Shown in pieces: positions 12,881 to 25,974 of a stretch of DNA of 64,000 nt. Made by a program: the position numbers and the translations under genes. Location of the stretch: NCBI GenBank assembly GCA_902729315.2, contig LR746280.1, forward strand, positions 3,282,501 to 3,346,500, given 5' to 3'. The notes under the pieces were generated by a model that saw nothing but the letters and a program-made list of their open reading frames with translations, searched no databases and was not told the DNA's origin. The first letter of the stretch is position 1. Every line of letters starts with the position of its first letter. This DNA comes from Spirodela intermedia (lineage: Eukaryota; Streptophyta; Magnoliopsida; Alismatales; Araceae).

Positions 12881-13650
12881 AGTTTATTTAAGAAGTGTAT
12901 CATCTAATTTGAGAAGTGTACAACTTAGAGATGAATGAAAAGCTATTTTTCTAATGAAAATAAGTCTTTTTTGAATTATTTGTTGACCAAATGTTATATG
13001 TACTTTTATGAGAATGATGAACTTGTTTTAAAAAATTATTCTAAAATTATTTATTATTTACTTTGATGATATTTTGGTGTACAATATTAATGAAAAATAA
13101 CATATCAATCACTTGAGATACATAAATTTGAAGAAATATTGCTTCATGATAAAACAATTATGTTTGAAGAATAAATTGTCAATACAAATGATAGATAGAC
13201 AGAGAAAGTTGGAATGATAAGAATAATAAAGAATATATCATAAATGTTATATATTTAAGCATCTTTCAATTAGGTGTGTAATTTGTATAACATTATAATA
13301 TTTCTATAGAAGATTCATTAAAAAAATAATTTCATTATTGTCCCCATTAAGGAATCTATGAAAACGAAAATTTCACTTAGAATATGGTAAAAATCATATT
13401 CAACTCTACTTTTAGTATTACCAAATTTCAATAAATGATTTGAGATAGAATGTGATGGCTCCATAACTTAGTTTGGAGTAATGTTGTCCCAAGAAAATCA
13501 TCCTATTACTTTTGCCATGAAAATATTTCTAATGCTAGGAAAAAATGGATAACATGTAAATCAAAAATTTATGATGTCATTAGAACATTACCTAACTGAG
13601 CGAGAGTTCATATAGCCACTAATCATCAAACTCTTATATTTATCAAAACC
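12881..13650 (+). mobile_element. Decayed Ty3/gypsy pol segment: reverse transcriptase and RNase H
   Basis: Translated on the plus strand with stops and a frameshift, the segment keeps the order of a gypsy polyprotein. From 12903: SNLRSVQLRDE-stop-KAIF, matching the SGYHQ..DEWK region. Then TFMRMMN and, at 13059-13082, YFDDILVY, the catalytic YxDD-type box of Ty3/gypsy RT, followed by H-INHLR. From 13415: VLPNFNK, FEIECDGS, FGVMLSQENHPITF and a later EHYLTEREF-like portion, as in the RNase H domain. At least five in-frame stops plus the frameshift mean it is non-functional. No integrase was recognised downstream. Confidence 0.85.
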
Positions 13651-14746
13651 TTAGCAATTGTGAACATAATGAATATAGAAATTCTATTGTTGCAGCTCAT
13701 AATACAGTAGATGAAGAGAAGAATGAAAATGAAGGCCCAAACATTTCACAAATAGGCTGTAAGAAAGAGGATATTAAAAGACGGCCAAAAACGTCATCAA
13801 ATCCTACTTAAGTGCAAGAGGATTAATTCGACCCCAGTTGATCATCCAAAACTTTCTTTTACAATTTATGTTTTCATTGCCCTAGAACCAATTTTTTATC
13901 CCATGTGATAACACGTTTTCCTTTTTAGAGTCTATTTACTTTTCAGGCTATTGGTTCTAGTCATCCAAGGATTTTAAGTTCACTCCAAAGGCTAGTGTTT
14001 TCTAACCGTTCAATTATCGTAGTTATTTTGAAGCTAGTTAGAATTTAGTATAGACAGAGGCCAATGACCCGAGTCATCTGGTTGGTGTATAGAATTTAGC
14101 TTCAATTCCCCCCTGTTCTGCTGAAAAATTCGAAATTGCTTTCTTACTCCAATTCGATTATTCCTCGTATCAGCCTCCACTTCTCCCCGCTGGCCCTGTG
14201 GGATATTACTTCTGCTTTAGAGGCAAGCTCGGAAGTTCGTCTATTTACCGCTTTTTCCCAAGGAGGGATTCCTCCCTCCAACGCTCTGCCAAAGGGGCCC
14301 ACTGCTCTCGTGCTGCTGCTGAGGCTGGAGACCGTCTGCTGCTTGCTGCGTCCACGCTGAAGGGGGGAGACGATCTCGAAAGTGAAGGGAGACGATCTCG
14401 AGCAGACAAAGGAAGCTAAGGCTGGTACGGAGATGGGAAATATCAGGGAAGTAACTTGAGAAAGTGTAGGCAGGCGGGGAGTGTGAAGAGGATTAGGGAG
14501 TTCCTGCAAGGCTGGTACACTCTCTCCATCTCCTTGTACAGCACCTTGAACCCAGCACCATCCCCGCCCTTCGACCCAGCTGCTCTTTCAGAAGACAGAC
14601 AGAGCGAGGTGCTAAGGAAGAGAAGGGGTGCTTTGAACAGTGAACAGTGAGAGAGGAGTTGTTTTTTGGGCTATGAACAGTGAGAGAGTCTTAACGTTGG
14701 AAAAGTACCTCCAGAGGGGGTGTGGGAGGGGGGTTTCCTCCGGCGT
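13651..14746. other. 3' flank of eIF2D; no gene recognised
   Basis: AT-rich until about 14130, then abruptly GC-richer up to the eIF2D stop codon. Contains a two-copy 22-bp direct repeat (GGGAGACGATCTCGA at about 14365 and 14387) and several copies of GAACAGTGA around 14636-14685, a motif often seen in plant mobile DNA. Short overlapping frames on both strands have no recognisable product. Part of this stretch should be the eIF2D 3' UTR. Confidence 0.5.
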
Positions 14747-16164
14747 TCATCGCTTGGTCTTGTCGAGGACCTCGATGAACCTCTTGGGAATTCCGTAGTG
14801 GTCCACCAAGTGCCTGGCGAGGTCCTCGATCACCCCGCCCTGCACCAGCACCTCGTTCTGCCCCTTCTTTCCTGTTTGTCGACACAGAGTCAGAGACCGA
14901 GAGACCCGATAGAGAGAGAGAGAGAGAGAGATTCTGGGTGGCCGTGTTCCTCCTCTCTTCTATCTGTCTATTTATCTACAGACATCATTGGGTACCTGGG
15001 AGCTCTGAGACGGTGGTGCTGCAGGCGAACTTCTTCTGGAGCTCGGCGGCGAGGGCGTCGGCGTCGAGGAGGAAGGTCTCGAGGCCGGAGAGGCGCGTGA
15101 CCTTCTTGTTGCCCTGCCTCCACTCCGTCATGATCTGCACAGCTCGCACCGCCCCCTTGCGGACGGTAGACTCGGCTCCCCTCGTCACCAGGTGGTGAAC
15201 CTGCATCCGCCCCAGGAACGCCGGCCCCACCTCCCTCTTGTGAACCTCCGTCGGGTAGCTGCTCCCCTTCTTGATTGCCCCCTTGTACAGCGCGTCGCAC
15301 AGCGTCGCGTCCAGCACCACCATCGACTTGTCGCTTGGCTTCGCCAGCCTCCCCTCCTCCACGTACCTGCCCAACGCACAAAGACCCCACGACCATTCAA
15401 TAACACTTCCACCGCCAAGACCAGCACCCTCTCTCCCCCTCCCGCCCCGGTGTACCTGAAGACGACGTCGGTGGCCTCGGGGGCAGTATAGAATCTTCCA
15501 GTGTCCACGCCGACGGCGGCGAAGATGGGGTTGACATGCGATGTTGGCTTGTAGACCTCCACCACGTCGAGCTGCACGGCGGCTCCATGGGGACCCTGCC
15601 CGGCCGAGGAATCCGAGTTCGGACGCCCTGCCTCCGGTTCCCGTTTTTTCTCCGGTCTGAACGACTGGTACTCGCTATGGGCGCGGTTGACCGAGAGCAA
15701 GATTATCTCCTTCTTGTGCTTATCCTCCTTTGCTGAGATCTAAACGGTGAAACTCTTGAAAGGTTAAAGAGATTCTTTTGCCTTTAAAAACGGCCACTAT
15801 GACAATACGAGACAAGTATATGATCATTTACATAGCGATCACCTGAACTATTATTAATTAAAATAACCGGATCGCAAAAAAGAAAACGAACTGGATAAAT
15901 ATGGGAGAGTAATAAAAATACCAGGCCGGCGGATGACTTGGACTGCAGCCACTTTGAGAGTTTCTTGTAGGACGACTTCTTGATGTCCAGTGTACTGCCC
16001 GGGGGCCTGCACGGCAGAACGTGACCCGACCTGTGTAACACGGGAATAACGCAGAATCTGAGATGTGCGTTATTTAGATACCACGAACTCTTCCTTCAGC
16101 TGGAAACCCATAATCCGATACATTTACATAACACTGTATAATAAATTTTTATTAGTACACATGT

Positions 16165-16197
<33 letters not shown>

Positions 16198-19100
16198 GAA
16201 CCAGTACCAGATGGCATGCAGGTGAAAATAGACAAACATCTACACAAGGGAAAAAACGTTCAACTGTCTGGGGTTTGCCATCATCAGCAAAATTACTCAA
16301 ACGAATGCTGCATTAGAGGGAACTAAAAGGCCTTCACCAATTAGGATATGCAGGATAGAAAGCTGGCCTAATATGAGGCTACGTCTCTCTATGACATGGG
16401 AATCAGGCATTCACGGGATCATCAATTAAGCAACGTGGCCAAGGGAGAAGTACCATAATGTGCTACCGGGCATTGGCAGATCTTTGTCTTTCAAAGATGT
16501 ATGCAAGGCCTGCAGAAGGCATCTATCCAAAAGGGCGTCCACTTCTGCGCTGGACAAATTGCGCTGGTCCTTGTCATCATTTGCCACCACCTCAGCAGAT
16601 GTGCCGTCGGATATGTTCAAACCGCTCAAGTTAGATGACACGTCGTCAGAGGCGCCATCGCCCAAAGCGGGCTGCGCTGACGAATCAACATCTCCCGGAG
16701 GGATCTCAGAAGCTTCGACTCCCTCTGGACCTTCCTCACTCCTCACAGCGTCATGCTGAGCCCCTTCGGACGGTTGACACATGGAAGACGAAGCAGGGTC
16801 TTCAACCACTATATCCTCGAAAAACCCAGCATTGGGGACGTAGTGCCCTTCGGCAGACTCCCTGTAGGATTTGAAAGCCACAAAATCGTAAGGGTCACCG
16901 CCCTGCACGAATCGAAACCAAGAGAGTCTTTCATGTCTCACTGCAAGCTACACTTACCACAATGAATCGCGGTAATAGTGTGTTATTCGTAAAGCCTTGC
17001 CACGCAAACCGGCTTTCATAGCCTGCGCACTGCTCATTGTAGTGGTTCCAACCTGTAAATTCCACCAGACCTCTCGTCATACCCACGTCAACATCTGGGG
17101 ATGATCTGGATAAATCCAACGTGATACGACTTCAAATACACATAGCCTCGGCCGACCAAGCCCATTCTTTTATATCAACAAAGGGCTTGCCTGCACGGAT
17201 CATGTAAGCAGAAGGTTGGAATGCACGCCTGCGCCCAGGGAGGACCTTGAAAAATCGGAGCCTTGAAGCAATGTCGTACGAAGTTGATTGTAAATGTGCA
17301 TCTTAGATGAGAGGATAAAAGCACTGGTATCATTCATATTTTCCTCTAGTTCTGTTAGCTTGCTCTACTCTTCGGGTAATTTACAGACTGATAACGTTTG
17401 TATTTTGAACCTGAAGCTTTTTTCACCAGATCTTTTATTCCATCTACAAAGTATTATTGTATCAAACAGGCAACGCTTGTCCTGTTCCCTTAAAACTGTA
17501 CTCTTAGCTAACAAGGACATAAAACGCCAAAAAGAAGAAAAAACTCTTAGTTAGTTAGAATGGCTTACAGCAATTGGAGCTGGATTGCCGGGAACTTTCA
17601 CTGCCCACGGCTGTCCTTCGAGAAAGGAAGGAAGACCCTCTGGGGGTATGCTAATACCAGGGAACATCAAATCAGCGCCCCCAAGGACATAGCGTGACAC
17701 TTCACCCCCTTTTAGTTCGAATGAAGGCAAGAGATGGGGAACCTTCCAGAGTGCATAAACTGTCAGAAAAAAAAATATCCCTAAGCCAATAAAACATTCA
17801 AAATATCGACCAGTCTACCCGATGATAAGAACTTGTGGAATAATAAACAGCCAACAATTCTGTGGACCCAAAATGCTAATGTGTTCCCTATGTAGGACTG
17901 CACTTACATCTGACGCCAATTTTCGATCACAACAAAAAACTCTGCTAAAATAAAGCAAACAATCAATGATTACAAAAAACACATTGAATAATCTGCTATG
18001 AACTTCATGAATGACATCGAGTAGCAGCTTTTCACGTGAGCTCAAAACTCGAGATGCCATGAAGTTCATGCCTCGATAATGAGAAATATTACCATATCGC
18101 CATCTGATAAAATGTGTATTAAACTAAAGAGACCATCATCGTAGTCAGTGCCAGTCAAATCCTGAGAGTTTTCAACACGTTTTACGGACAACTGTATGTT
18201 TCAAGCTGGAAGAATTGTTTGAGTGCTCACAATTTCAGAATTCCCATTGCCTGTTAACTTAATTCGCCATTGATTCGCACCGCCAATTTTCATTCGAAAA
18301 TAAATTACTCGGAAAGAATTATTTGTGAGTTGTAGCCTTAAATCAGCAACGAAATTAATCAACTGCCCATCAGAAGGAACAGAAGTAAGGAAGATGCCAA
18401 GTGCAAGAGAACCCTCTTGAATGGAGCGACAGTCAGCACCATCTTTCTTGTAGACCACAAATTAGTGTGTATAGTAACACAAAAGGAGGCGTATGGGAGA
18501 GACATCAATTCCCATGTGAGAGTCAGGAATGAAACCTAAAAGGCCCGCAGGTGTAGGCCGGACCGCTGATGATAATCTGTCCCAACCTTATTTGACGTGA
18601 CTTCGATTTTTATTCGAATTTTCAAGTCAACAGAACATGCCTAACAAATGAATAAGTAAAACGATACCATAATAAAAGCAAAGAGGAGTGATCGAGTTGC
18701 GTTCTATCATGGTTCACCGGGAAAGGGTGGTATGTAAATCGCCAAAGACTAAAAACTGACGACAAAGAATCATTTTTCCATGAAGTGGGCACCTTCGCAA
18801 TCAGGTGAGGCCAAAGACCTTTTCATGAAAGAGTGTATGAACAAGTGTAAGAATTCCAACTCTGTGACGGCCACAGTGCAAGGGAAAAAAAAGACTCCAG
18901 AGAGAAATGACATCAGATGATTATCCAACAGAAGATTAATGAAAATACATGCGCAATTGAATGCATATGATGATGCGGAGAAAACATTTCAAACTGGGAT
19001 AGGTTTCGTGTGGGCAAAAGGGGATCCATACAATAAGTGACTCCGAAATAATGAATAACCTCCCTCCCCTCCAAATTCCGAGCACAGTAATCAACCCGTG

Positions 19101-22100
19101 AAGGCACCAATGTAGGTTGCTGGAGAAGAGGCACCGAGGCTCCTCTTAGAAATATGGCACCAAGGAAATAATATAGGAATTAACGACTCACAGAGAGGAG
19201 AGAGATCAACACAAGGAATTAACCAACCGTACATCCCAGTTAGGTACAGGACAGGGAAGGCAACACTTCTGGACAGATAGTTGAATCAGAGCTTCTTCTA
19301 AGGGAAACTTAGAATTCTTTGACCTTTTATTCATACAGTGCAGAGGACTGAGGTTTTCACATAATGCCTATTCAGCGTTTTCTTTTGTTTGAGGTTGTTT
19401 GATTGGTTCAGGGGAGTGTTCTGACTCCCTTGTATGCTTTCCCAGTGGAAGACACAAGGACAGACTAAATCAGATAATCTGGGGGCTGAATCATTATCTT
19501 AGAATCAATTCTTAGAATCAGTGATTCTTGTTAAATTGGCCAGAAGTTACCATCCAAGCTTGACTGATTGATTCCCTGTCAATCTGACAGGGTCTGGCTG
19601 GCCCAAATGGCTCAGCAGACAGGGTTAGGAAGGTCTAATTTCCGCCTGATCAACAAATTTGGCCGATCCATTCCTTCTCTGGATTAGGCCTAGCCAGTCT
19701 GACTACATAACCCGATCCTTCGGACCATGAGACTGTTCTTTCTCTATCGAATTAGTATACTGGAGGAATACATGAGGTCTCGTCAGGGAGGAAATCCTAA
19801 ATATAATACATACGAAAATGTGACACTTGCACACTAGATGTTTTGCACTAATGAAATGTACAGCTTAAGAAAAATGACAAAATAAGCCATATAAAGAGAA
19901 ACCTGTAGGGAAAATTTCAGAGCCTCGTCCATCAATGTCAAACAGCATGGGAAAGCCACCTTCTACACCATAAACATGGGCACGATTTGGAAACTTCATT
20001 ACTGTTACCTCTGCCTAAATAAAGAGAAAATGTAGAATTAAATGTCAAAAGAACGCAGATGAAACCGAGGAATAAGGAATTGAAAATATGCAGAAGAACT
20101 AAATATTAAACATTCATGAGCAAAAGAAGGCCTCTACTAAACAAATAATTTTAAAAACAAATTCCATTGTTTTATAAGAAAAAATAATTTTTTGCAGCTG
20201 ACAACAGTTGATCCAAGAAGGGAATTTACGGTAGATATTTACTTTCTGTGTAGACAACATTACTATAAGCAGATATTAAAACTCCCAAATTAACATGTCA
20301 TGTCACCTTTCTAAGACAAGAAATGAGGTCAAGAAAAGAAAAGGGACCACAAAGAGAAATGTATCAAGTTCAAGTTCAAGCAGCAATACGTATTTCTAGA
20401 TTGACTTGAAACAGCTAATGCTTGGGAAATGATATCGACAGTCAAAATGTCTGAAAATGAAAATCTGGCTGCCTCGTTTCTTCGTGTCTGGAGCCCTCAA
20501 GCTGGAACTGCTGGTTTTGCAGAAAGTATTTCTAATTGGTGCATAATGATGAGCTGACACTTCATTGGTGGACTATGAAGAATTTCTGAAGTACATTGTA
20601 TTTATCAGTCAGAAGTTGGATAATAAAACATTAAGAGATGATTATCTCCTTTATGCTCGTTTCAATGTTTAGTTAGCAGCACTATTCTTACAAAGTTAGA
20701 CAACAGCAGCAATTGTTCCACGTTATTTTCGTAATAACCACGCATCAGGCCCCAGATTCCAATCAGAATGTTCAATGAAGTCAAAGGAGTAGATCCTTGG
20801 CCACAGAACGAATATTGGAATACAGAGTAGAAGAATCTAAAGGTGCGTTTACCCATAAAGTAGCTTTGATAAAGCAGGGAAAGAACATAGTGTCAAAAAG
20901 ACTCCAAATTAATTTAGTGAGTATCGGCATTTCTCATGATCGAGCAAGTCTGACTAACGGTATCCATTTGCATCCAAGGAACAAGGAATATTTAGTTCCT
21001 GGTGGAAAATTAGAGGTGCTGGATCATCATCAGCGGTCTCTCGGGTAACTAGAATCAGCAGAAAAAGCCTGGAGGGATATGATACTGTTCCTCTGTCAAA
21101 TGTGATTCTCTTCACACACAGTTGACTGGATTGTAGAGGCAATCTAGGAAAAGATGTATACCTAAAACTCCTCATTACTTAACCCTTCTATTTGGGCATC
21201 TTCCCTTTCTCATTGCGTACCACATGGAGAGTCATGGCGAGGGGTTCATCTTAAATTTGTCAGAGTACACTATACTAGGGATGGCTCAGCATTGTGCATG
21301 TTAATGAAGAAATCCTTCCTTTAGCTGTCAATCATAAAGACTCATTCGAGGGAAGAAATTACAATCCACGAAAGGAAATTAATAGGGGTATCACTCAAGA
21401 GGAAATTAATCAGAGCTTCATTCATAAATGGAAATAAGCCTGCCCATTAAAGGAATATGGGGAGCCCAGTAAAGGAAGGAACTGATAAAAACATAGAAAA
21501 TAGACACGACGAGATGAAGCATATAAGAAGCTTAGAGAAAGATAAACTTGGCTCAAAGGAAGGAATTAACGACAGATTTTCAGTCGATTCCTACCTCTAA
21601 AGGAAGGAGCATTTGATCTGACAAAATTTTGGCCAAATGCTACTTTGTGGGGATGAGAAAATTTATACACAAGTTATTTTTTTTTAACAATTTACTGGAG
21701 GAATAAATTTGGCGACCTCAGATGGAAGGCAAGAGGATCTGGAAAATAACTGAAAAGCATGCTGATTAGAAGATCAGCCATTTCCCGCATGAAAATGGCC
21801 TCATCCCGCCCCCCGGCCCCCAACCTACCCCCCACAGAAAAGCCAAAAGAAGTTCCCTCCCTCTGGTCGCTTCTCTACAAACAGAATTTTCCTCTTCTCA
21901 TCTTCTCAGAAAATAACTTTCAAGATTATCCCACAAAACAATTTCCAACATCCAAACCCTCAGTCATCAATTCATTGACAAGTAACTGTGAGCTGGTTTG
22001 TTGTGTAATATTTAGAACTGTTACGAACATCAAACCTATACCTTCAGCAATGGTTGTCATTCAGATGGCTACAGCCATACATAAAATCATCTACAACCCA

Positions 22101-23137
22101 CCGTAGTAGAAAACATTGGCCTAATAAGCCAGAGTAATATCTTGCGCTATATTTAAAAATGACAGCAGAACTTATCAGCGCATTAATTCTTCCATTATTA
22201 TCTTTCCTCTCCTTCCATAGCATAAAAAAAGCGAACCATAAATTAACTAACGGACCAAATACGAGGCCAAATTAAAAGGAGGGAAATGAAGGCATCCATC
22301 AGTTCCCTTTTGATTCACTAAAAATCCTCCCTCGTCTTTCTTTCATGAGAATTTTTTCTCCAATTTCTCATGAGAGAAAGATTTGCTGGCGCCAAACCCA
22401 TTCGCAAGAAATTATCTTGAGAAGATTGTCTTCAGGGGACATATTTGATTTTTCATGGACCACATCTCAACAACGAGATTTTATCCAATTTCCATCACGA
22501 GTCTGAATATATATAAGAAGATTGCAGAGAAACGAATCAAAATGAACTGGATGTTGACCGCCATTCAGCAGAAAAATGGATACCATCGAGCTTGACAAGA
22601 TGATCACGGAACATGAGAACAATCACAGAATATACAGGAAAATTCTCTGTCAAAAAAAAATCATCTCATTTTGATTTGAATAGCATAAGTATTGGTTATG
22701 CACTTGACGAATGGTGACCTCCATTTTCCATTTTGCATACTCGTTGACAACATATTTAAATCAACCATTGGTACATCAGTACATGGCTTCGTGAGTTAAA
22801 CAATGAAATCTCAATAGATCAATACTAATATTTTATTTAAAATACCAGACGCAACTCGGACATTGAACAGAAATACGGTACATGAACAGCCATTTGATCC
22901 CCCATCAAAGTCAATAAGTTTCACCATAATCCAGCGATTAAATCTTTCCCAAGCTACAATACCAAAGGCTGAACGACACATAACTCATAACTGTATCTTT
23001 ACCTTGGCAGGGAAGATAATGTCTACATCAGTATCAGAAGCCTGAGGGAAACGCTCCTTCATTGTTCTTCTCAGCTTCTTCCTGTCTGCTCCAGATAGCC
23101 GTTGCAGTGACTTTGCTTCAGCCGATTTCTTAAACAT
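14747..23137 (-). CDS. Eukaryotic translation initiation factor 2D (ligatin-like)
   Basis: Complete nine-exon gene: complement 23003-23137, 19903-20014, 17569-17759, 16958-17052, 16454-16861, 15922-16030, 15456-15739, 14996-15366 and 14747-14871. Phases close to 1830 nt, 609 residues, near the usual length. It starts MFKKSAEAKSLQRLSGADRK, followed by the pre-PUA/PUA region (residues ~45-177; GGADLMFPGIS, PWAVKVPGNPAPIAVG, GKALRITHYYRDSLW). An acidic linker comes next (~195-275), then the winged-helix/SWIB-like part (~285-450; LPMPGSTLW, LPCRPPGSTLDIKKSSYKK), and a C-terminal SUI1 domain (~510-605; GNKKVTRLSGLETF, ELQKKFACSTTV, QGGVIEDLARHL, YGIPKRFIEVLDKTK). eIF2D delivers tRNA to the 40S P site and recycles 40S subunits in the cytosol. 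Introns 1 and 2 are long (2988 and 2143 bp); the TAG acceptor just before the ATG (23144-23145) suggests a leader intron. Confidence 0.95.
16164..16191. repeat. (GA)n microsatellite in an eIF2D intron
   Basis: About 14 GA units in the 16031-16453 intron of eIF2D, clear of the splice sites. Confidence 0.95.
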
Positions 23138-23933
23138 GTTTGCCTAAATTTACCAAAATAAATATGATACGTCCGTGGAATAAGTAAAGCAAACACTCGA
23201 CAAGAAGAAAAAGCCATTAAACAACCTATGCTATGAGCTACACGGCTAAGATCTACCAAGGTACAGCAGCATAATGACAGTGATAAGATAGGCGGCGTCT
23301 TCTACAATACACAAACACAGAAGCGATCAGCAAAAACGACAATTGCCAACTACATCTTGAAATGATTAGAGTGATAATGGCACTACCACTCGAAATAAGT
23401 AATAGTTACAACAAGTACCGCAAGCAATTTGGTCTCAGGCGGAATCTCCTTGAGTTGCGTCGAGGATGCATATCATGCATGTCGTACGGTAAAGCGATAA
23501 TCCCGTAGCGATACCGCCAAAAAAGCAACAGAAATAGAAAAGTAAACTAATCATCTGACCAGACTACTTGGAGGCCGGCAAGAGGACGGAAGGAAGGGAA
23601 TCGTACGCAAGCACGCACGACCAAGTAAGGCCGGTCTGAAACAACCCAGAGACGAAAACCCAATCAAAACAGGCCGAACAAATGACGATCGAAGAAGAAA
23701 AGAAACTGAAGGGGAGGAGGAGAAGATGCCATTCAGGAGAAGATCCACCGACAGAAGCCAACCAGGAACAGGCGAGGATGCGAGAACCTCCCGCTTCGGC
23801 TGTGTATTGAGGAATCGACGAGCTCGTCACTACCTCTCAGGCGAGACGCCGCGTCCGCACGCAGGGATAGCCAACCGAGATGAGGGATATGCTAGAAACT
23901 ACCAGAAACAGAGGCTCTCACACTCTCTCTCTA

Positions 23934-23943
23934 CCTTTTTATA
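23934..23943 (-). promoter_or_regulatory. Probable TATA box of eIF2D
   Basis: TATAAAAAGG on the minus strand about 800 bp upstream of the eIF2D ATG. It implies a transcription start near 23905 and, together with the TTTAG acceptor next to the ATG, an untranslated first exon and leader intron of several hundred bases. Confidence 0.6.
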
Positions 23944-24398
23944 GGCCACGTAGGCGAAGGGATGAAGGAGAGGCCAAGAGGGCATTCTAGGTATAACCAC
24001 AATTATTTTTAATTGTAGTCCAAATAAAATTTATTTATTTAGATAGCCTGTTCATCATAACATTTTCGTCACCATTAGGCATGTTAATTTACTCTTGCCA
24101 TCCCATTTTTTCCTTTCACTATACTTCCGAACACTGAAACAATGCTTAATTTCTAATATACCTCTTTTTTATGCTTCAACCTTTAATGTTTCCCCACCTT
24201 GAAACCATGATTAATTTCTTATATGCCCTTTTTTCAGGGCCCGTTCTCGGCTAGGATGAGTGAGGCCTTGGGACCCTCGCAGCGGCGGCAAGATTCGGTT
24301 TCTGGAATCGATTCGAGTCGACTCCGGGCAGTTAATGGAAGAGGCGTGCTTTTGGGGGAGAAAATTGGATTTCCTGTTCTTCGTGGTTTGACCGTATT
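23944..24398. other. Intergenic spacer between eIF2D promoter and MAPKKK 3' end
   Basis: AT-rich sequence holding the eIF2D upstream region and the 3' flank of the MAPKKK gene, both on the minus strand. Nothing else recognised. Confidence 0.6.
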
Positions 24399-25667
24399 TC
24401 AGGTCCCATGCGATCTGCTTTCCTCCCCGTACCCCTTTCTCTCACCCGGTGGCCGGAGTTGTCTCTGTGAACTCGCTAGCAACGGCGGCGAGGCGAGTTC
24501 AGGGGGGCCGCCGCCGCCGGAGCTGGCGGTGCCGCTGGAAGCCGGGGACTCCTCAATTTCGTCCTCTCCGCTGGTCCCCTCCCTCACCGTCACCCAATGG
24601 GAGTCCTCGGAGAATGAATCCCAGCTGGGCCAGCAAGAGCCCGCCGTGAGGCACCGCAGGCGACTCGCCGGCGCTGGAGAAGACGGGCCGCCCTGCGACC
24701 GTTGCAGCGGCGTCCCGGCGGAGGCCCACGTTGGGAAGCCGAAGACGCTCCTCGGAGAAGCCCACGGGGAGCCCCACTTTCCGGTCACCACCACTTCGTC
24801 GTCGTCTACGTCGCCGAAGACCGGCACTTGTTCCTCGCCGGAGGATTCCACGAAGGAGTGGCAGAGAAGCATCTCCGCCGTCCACCTCTCCCCGGGGCTC
24901 CTGACGAAGCACTTCCTCAGGAAGTCCCTCCCTTGCTCCGACAGCACCTCCGGGATCTCCGGTGAGGACTCACCGGAGCCGATGAGGAACATCAGAGAGG
25001 CGGCGTCGGCGCAGCCCTTCCCGTGCCGCCATGCCGGTTCGCCGGAGGCCATCTCCGCCACCACGCAGCCCAAGGCCCAGATGTCCGCCGGCGGCTCGTA
25101 CTCCCCCCTCTGCACCGACTCCGGGGCCATGTACAGCGGCGTCCCTCTGAACTGGCTGCTCTCGGCGGCGCTGCCGCCGGCGGCCGGCTTCGACAGACCG
25201 AAGTCGGCGATCTTGGCCCGCCCATCGCCAGTGACGAGGAGGTTCTGCGGCTTGATGTCGCAGTGGACGAGGCCGGCCTGGTGAATCCGACGGAGGCCGC
25301 GGAGGAGGGAGGCGGAGAAGCTCCGCAGCGCTGCCTCCGGGAGGGGCCGCCGGCGGCGGTGGAGGAGGAGGTCGGCGAGAGAGCCGCCGGGGAGGTACTC
25401 GAGGAGGATGTTGTAGAGACGGCGGCCGTCGGGCTCGACGGTGACGGCGGCGCCGTAGCAGGTGAGGATCTCCGGGCAGCCGGCGAGGCAGTCGAGAGCC
25501 ACCTTCTCGCGGCGGAGGGAGGCGGATTCCGCCAGCGGGCATGATTTCACGGCCATAACCGGCGGCAAGGCTTCCACGCAGGTGGACTCCGCCGGCGGGC
25601 ACCTGGCCAGGTGCACGGTGCCGAAGCTTCCCCTCCCCACCACCGGCCCCCTCACCCACCCCGTCAT
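24399..25667 (-). CDS. MAP kinase kinase kinase, MEKK subfamily (MAPKKK17/18-like)
   Basis: Intronless, GC-rich, 422 residues, ATG at 25667. The N-terminal catalytic domain (residues ~4-270) has every kinase landmark: glycine loop VGRGSFGTV (10-18), VAIK-type lysine K41 (MAVK), helix-C E54, HCDIKPQN with catalytic D137 and N142, DFG 155-157, RGTPLYMAPE ending at 183 and DIWALGCVVAEM. HCD in place of HRD and the GTPxYMAPE form are typical of plant MEKK-type kinases. The remaining ~150 residues are Ser/Pro/Gly-rich with an acidic patch (DVDDDEVVV) and no domain. Members of this intronless clade phosphorylate MAP kinase kinases in the cytosol and nucleus, several in abscisic-acid or wound signalling; that role is inferred from family, not shown here. 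Confidence 0.93.
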   Translation of the reverse strand: MTGWVRGPVVGRGSFGTVHLARCPPAESTCVEALPPVMAVKSCPLAESASLRREKVALDCLAGCPEILTCYGAAVTVEPDGRRLYNILLEYLPGGSLADLLLHRRRRPLPEAALRSFSASLLRGLRRIHQAGLVHCDIKPQNLLVTGDGRAKIADFGLSKPAAGGSAAESSQFRGTPLYMAPESVQRGEYEPPADIWALGCVVAEMASGEPAWRHGKGCADAASLMFLIGSGESSPEIPEVLSEQGRDFLRKCFVRSPGERWTAEMLLCHSFVESSGEEQVPVFGDVDDDEVVVTGKWGSPWASPRSVFGFPTWASAGTPLQRSQGGPSSPAPASRLRCLTAGSCWPSWDSFSEDSHWVTVREGTSGEDEIEESPASSGTASSGGGGPPELASPPLLASSQRQLRPPGERKGYGEESRSHGT

Positions 25668-25790
25668 CTCACTCTACCACCACCCTTCCTTCCATGTTAC
25701 AGAGAGAAATATAGGGATAGAGAGAGAGAGTCGTTTACTCTGGAGTTTGTGATTCTTGCCTTCTCACTCTCCGCATTCTCTGCGGGAACA

Positions 25791-25811
25791 GAGAGAGAGA
25801 GAGAGAGAGAG
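25791..25811. repeat. (GA)n tract upstream of the MAPKKK gene
   Basis: Perfect GA run about 125 bp 5' of the MAPKKK start, followed by further GAGA-rich sequence up to about 25920, in probable leader or proximal promoter. Confidence 0.9.
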
Positions 25812-25974
25812 CGAGGAGGGAAGGAGGGAGAGTCTGCCTGTTCTCTACTCACACTCCCTCCTCTCCACGACTCCCACTCTTGCGAGATAGAAAGAGAGAG
25901 ATCTAGTGAGAGAGAGAGAGATTCGGGGATGGATCTAGCTCTCCACGGCATGGTAGAGACGGGCATATATCTCC

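Noticed and set aside
24223-25752. Long plus-strand frames of 173-353 residues opposite the MAPKKK
   Set aside because: Shadow frames of the GC-rich kinase coding strand; the minus strand carries every kinase motif in order.
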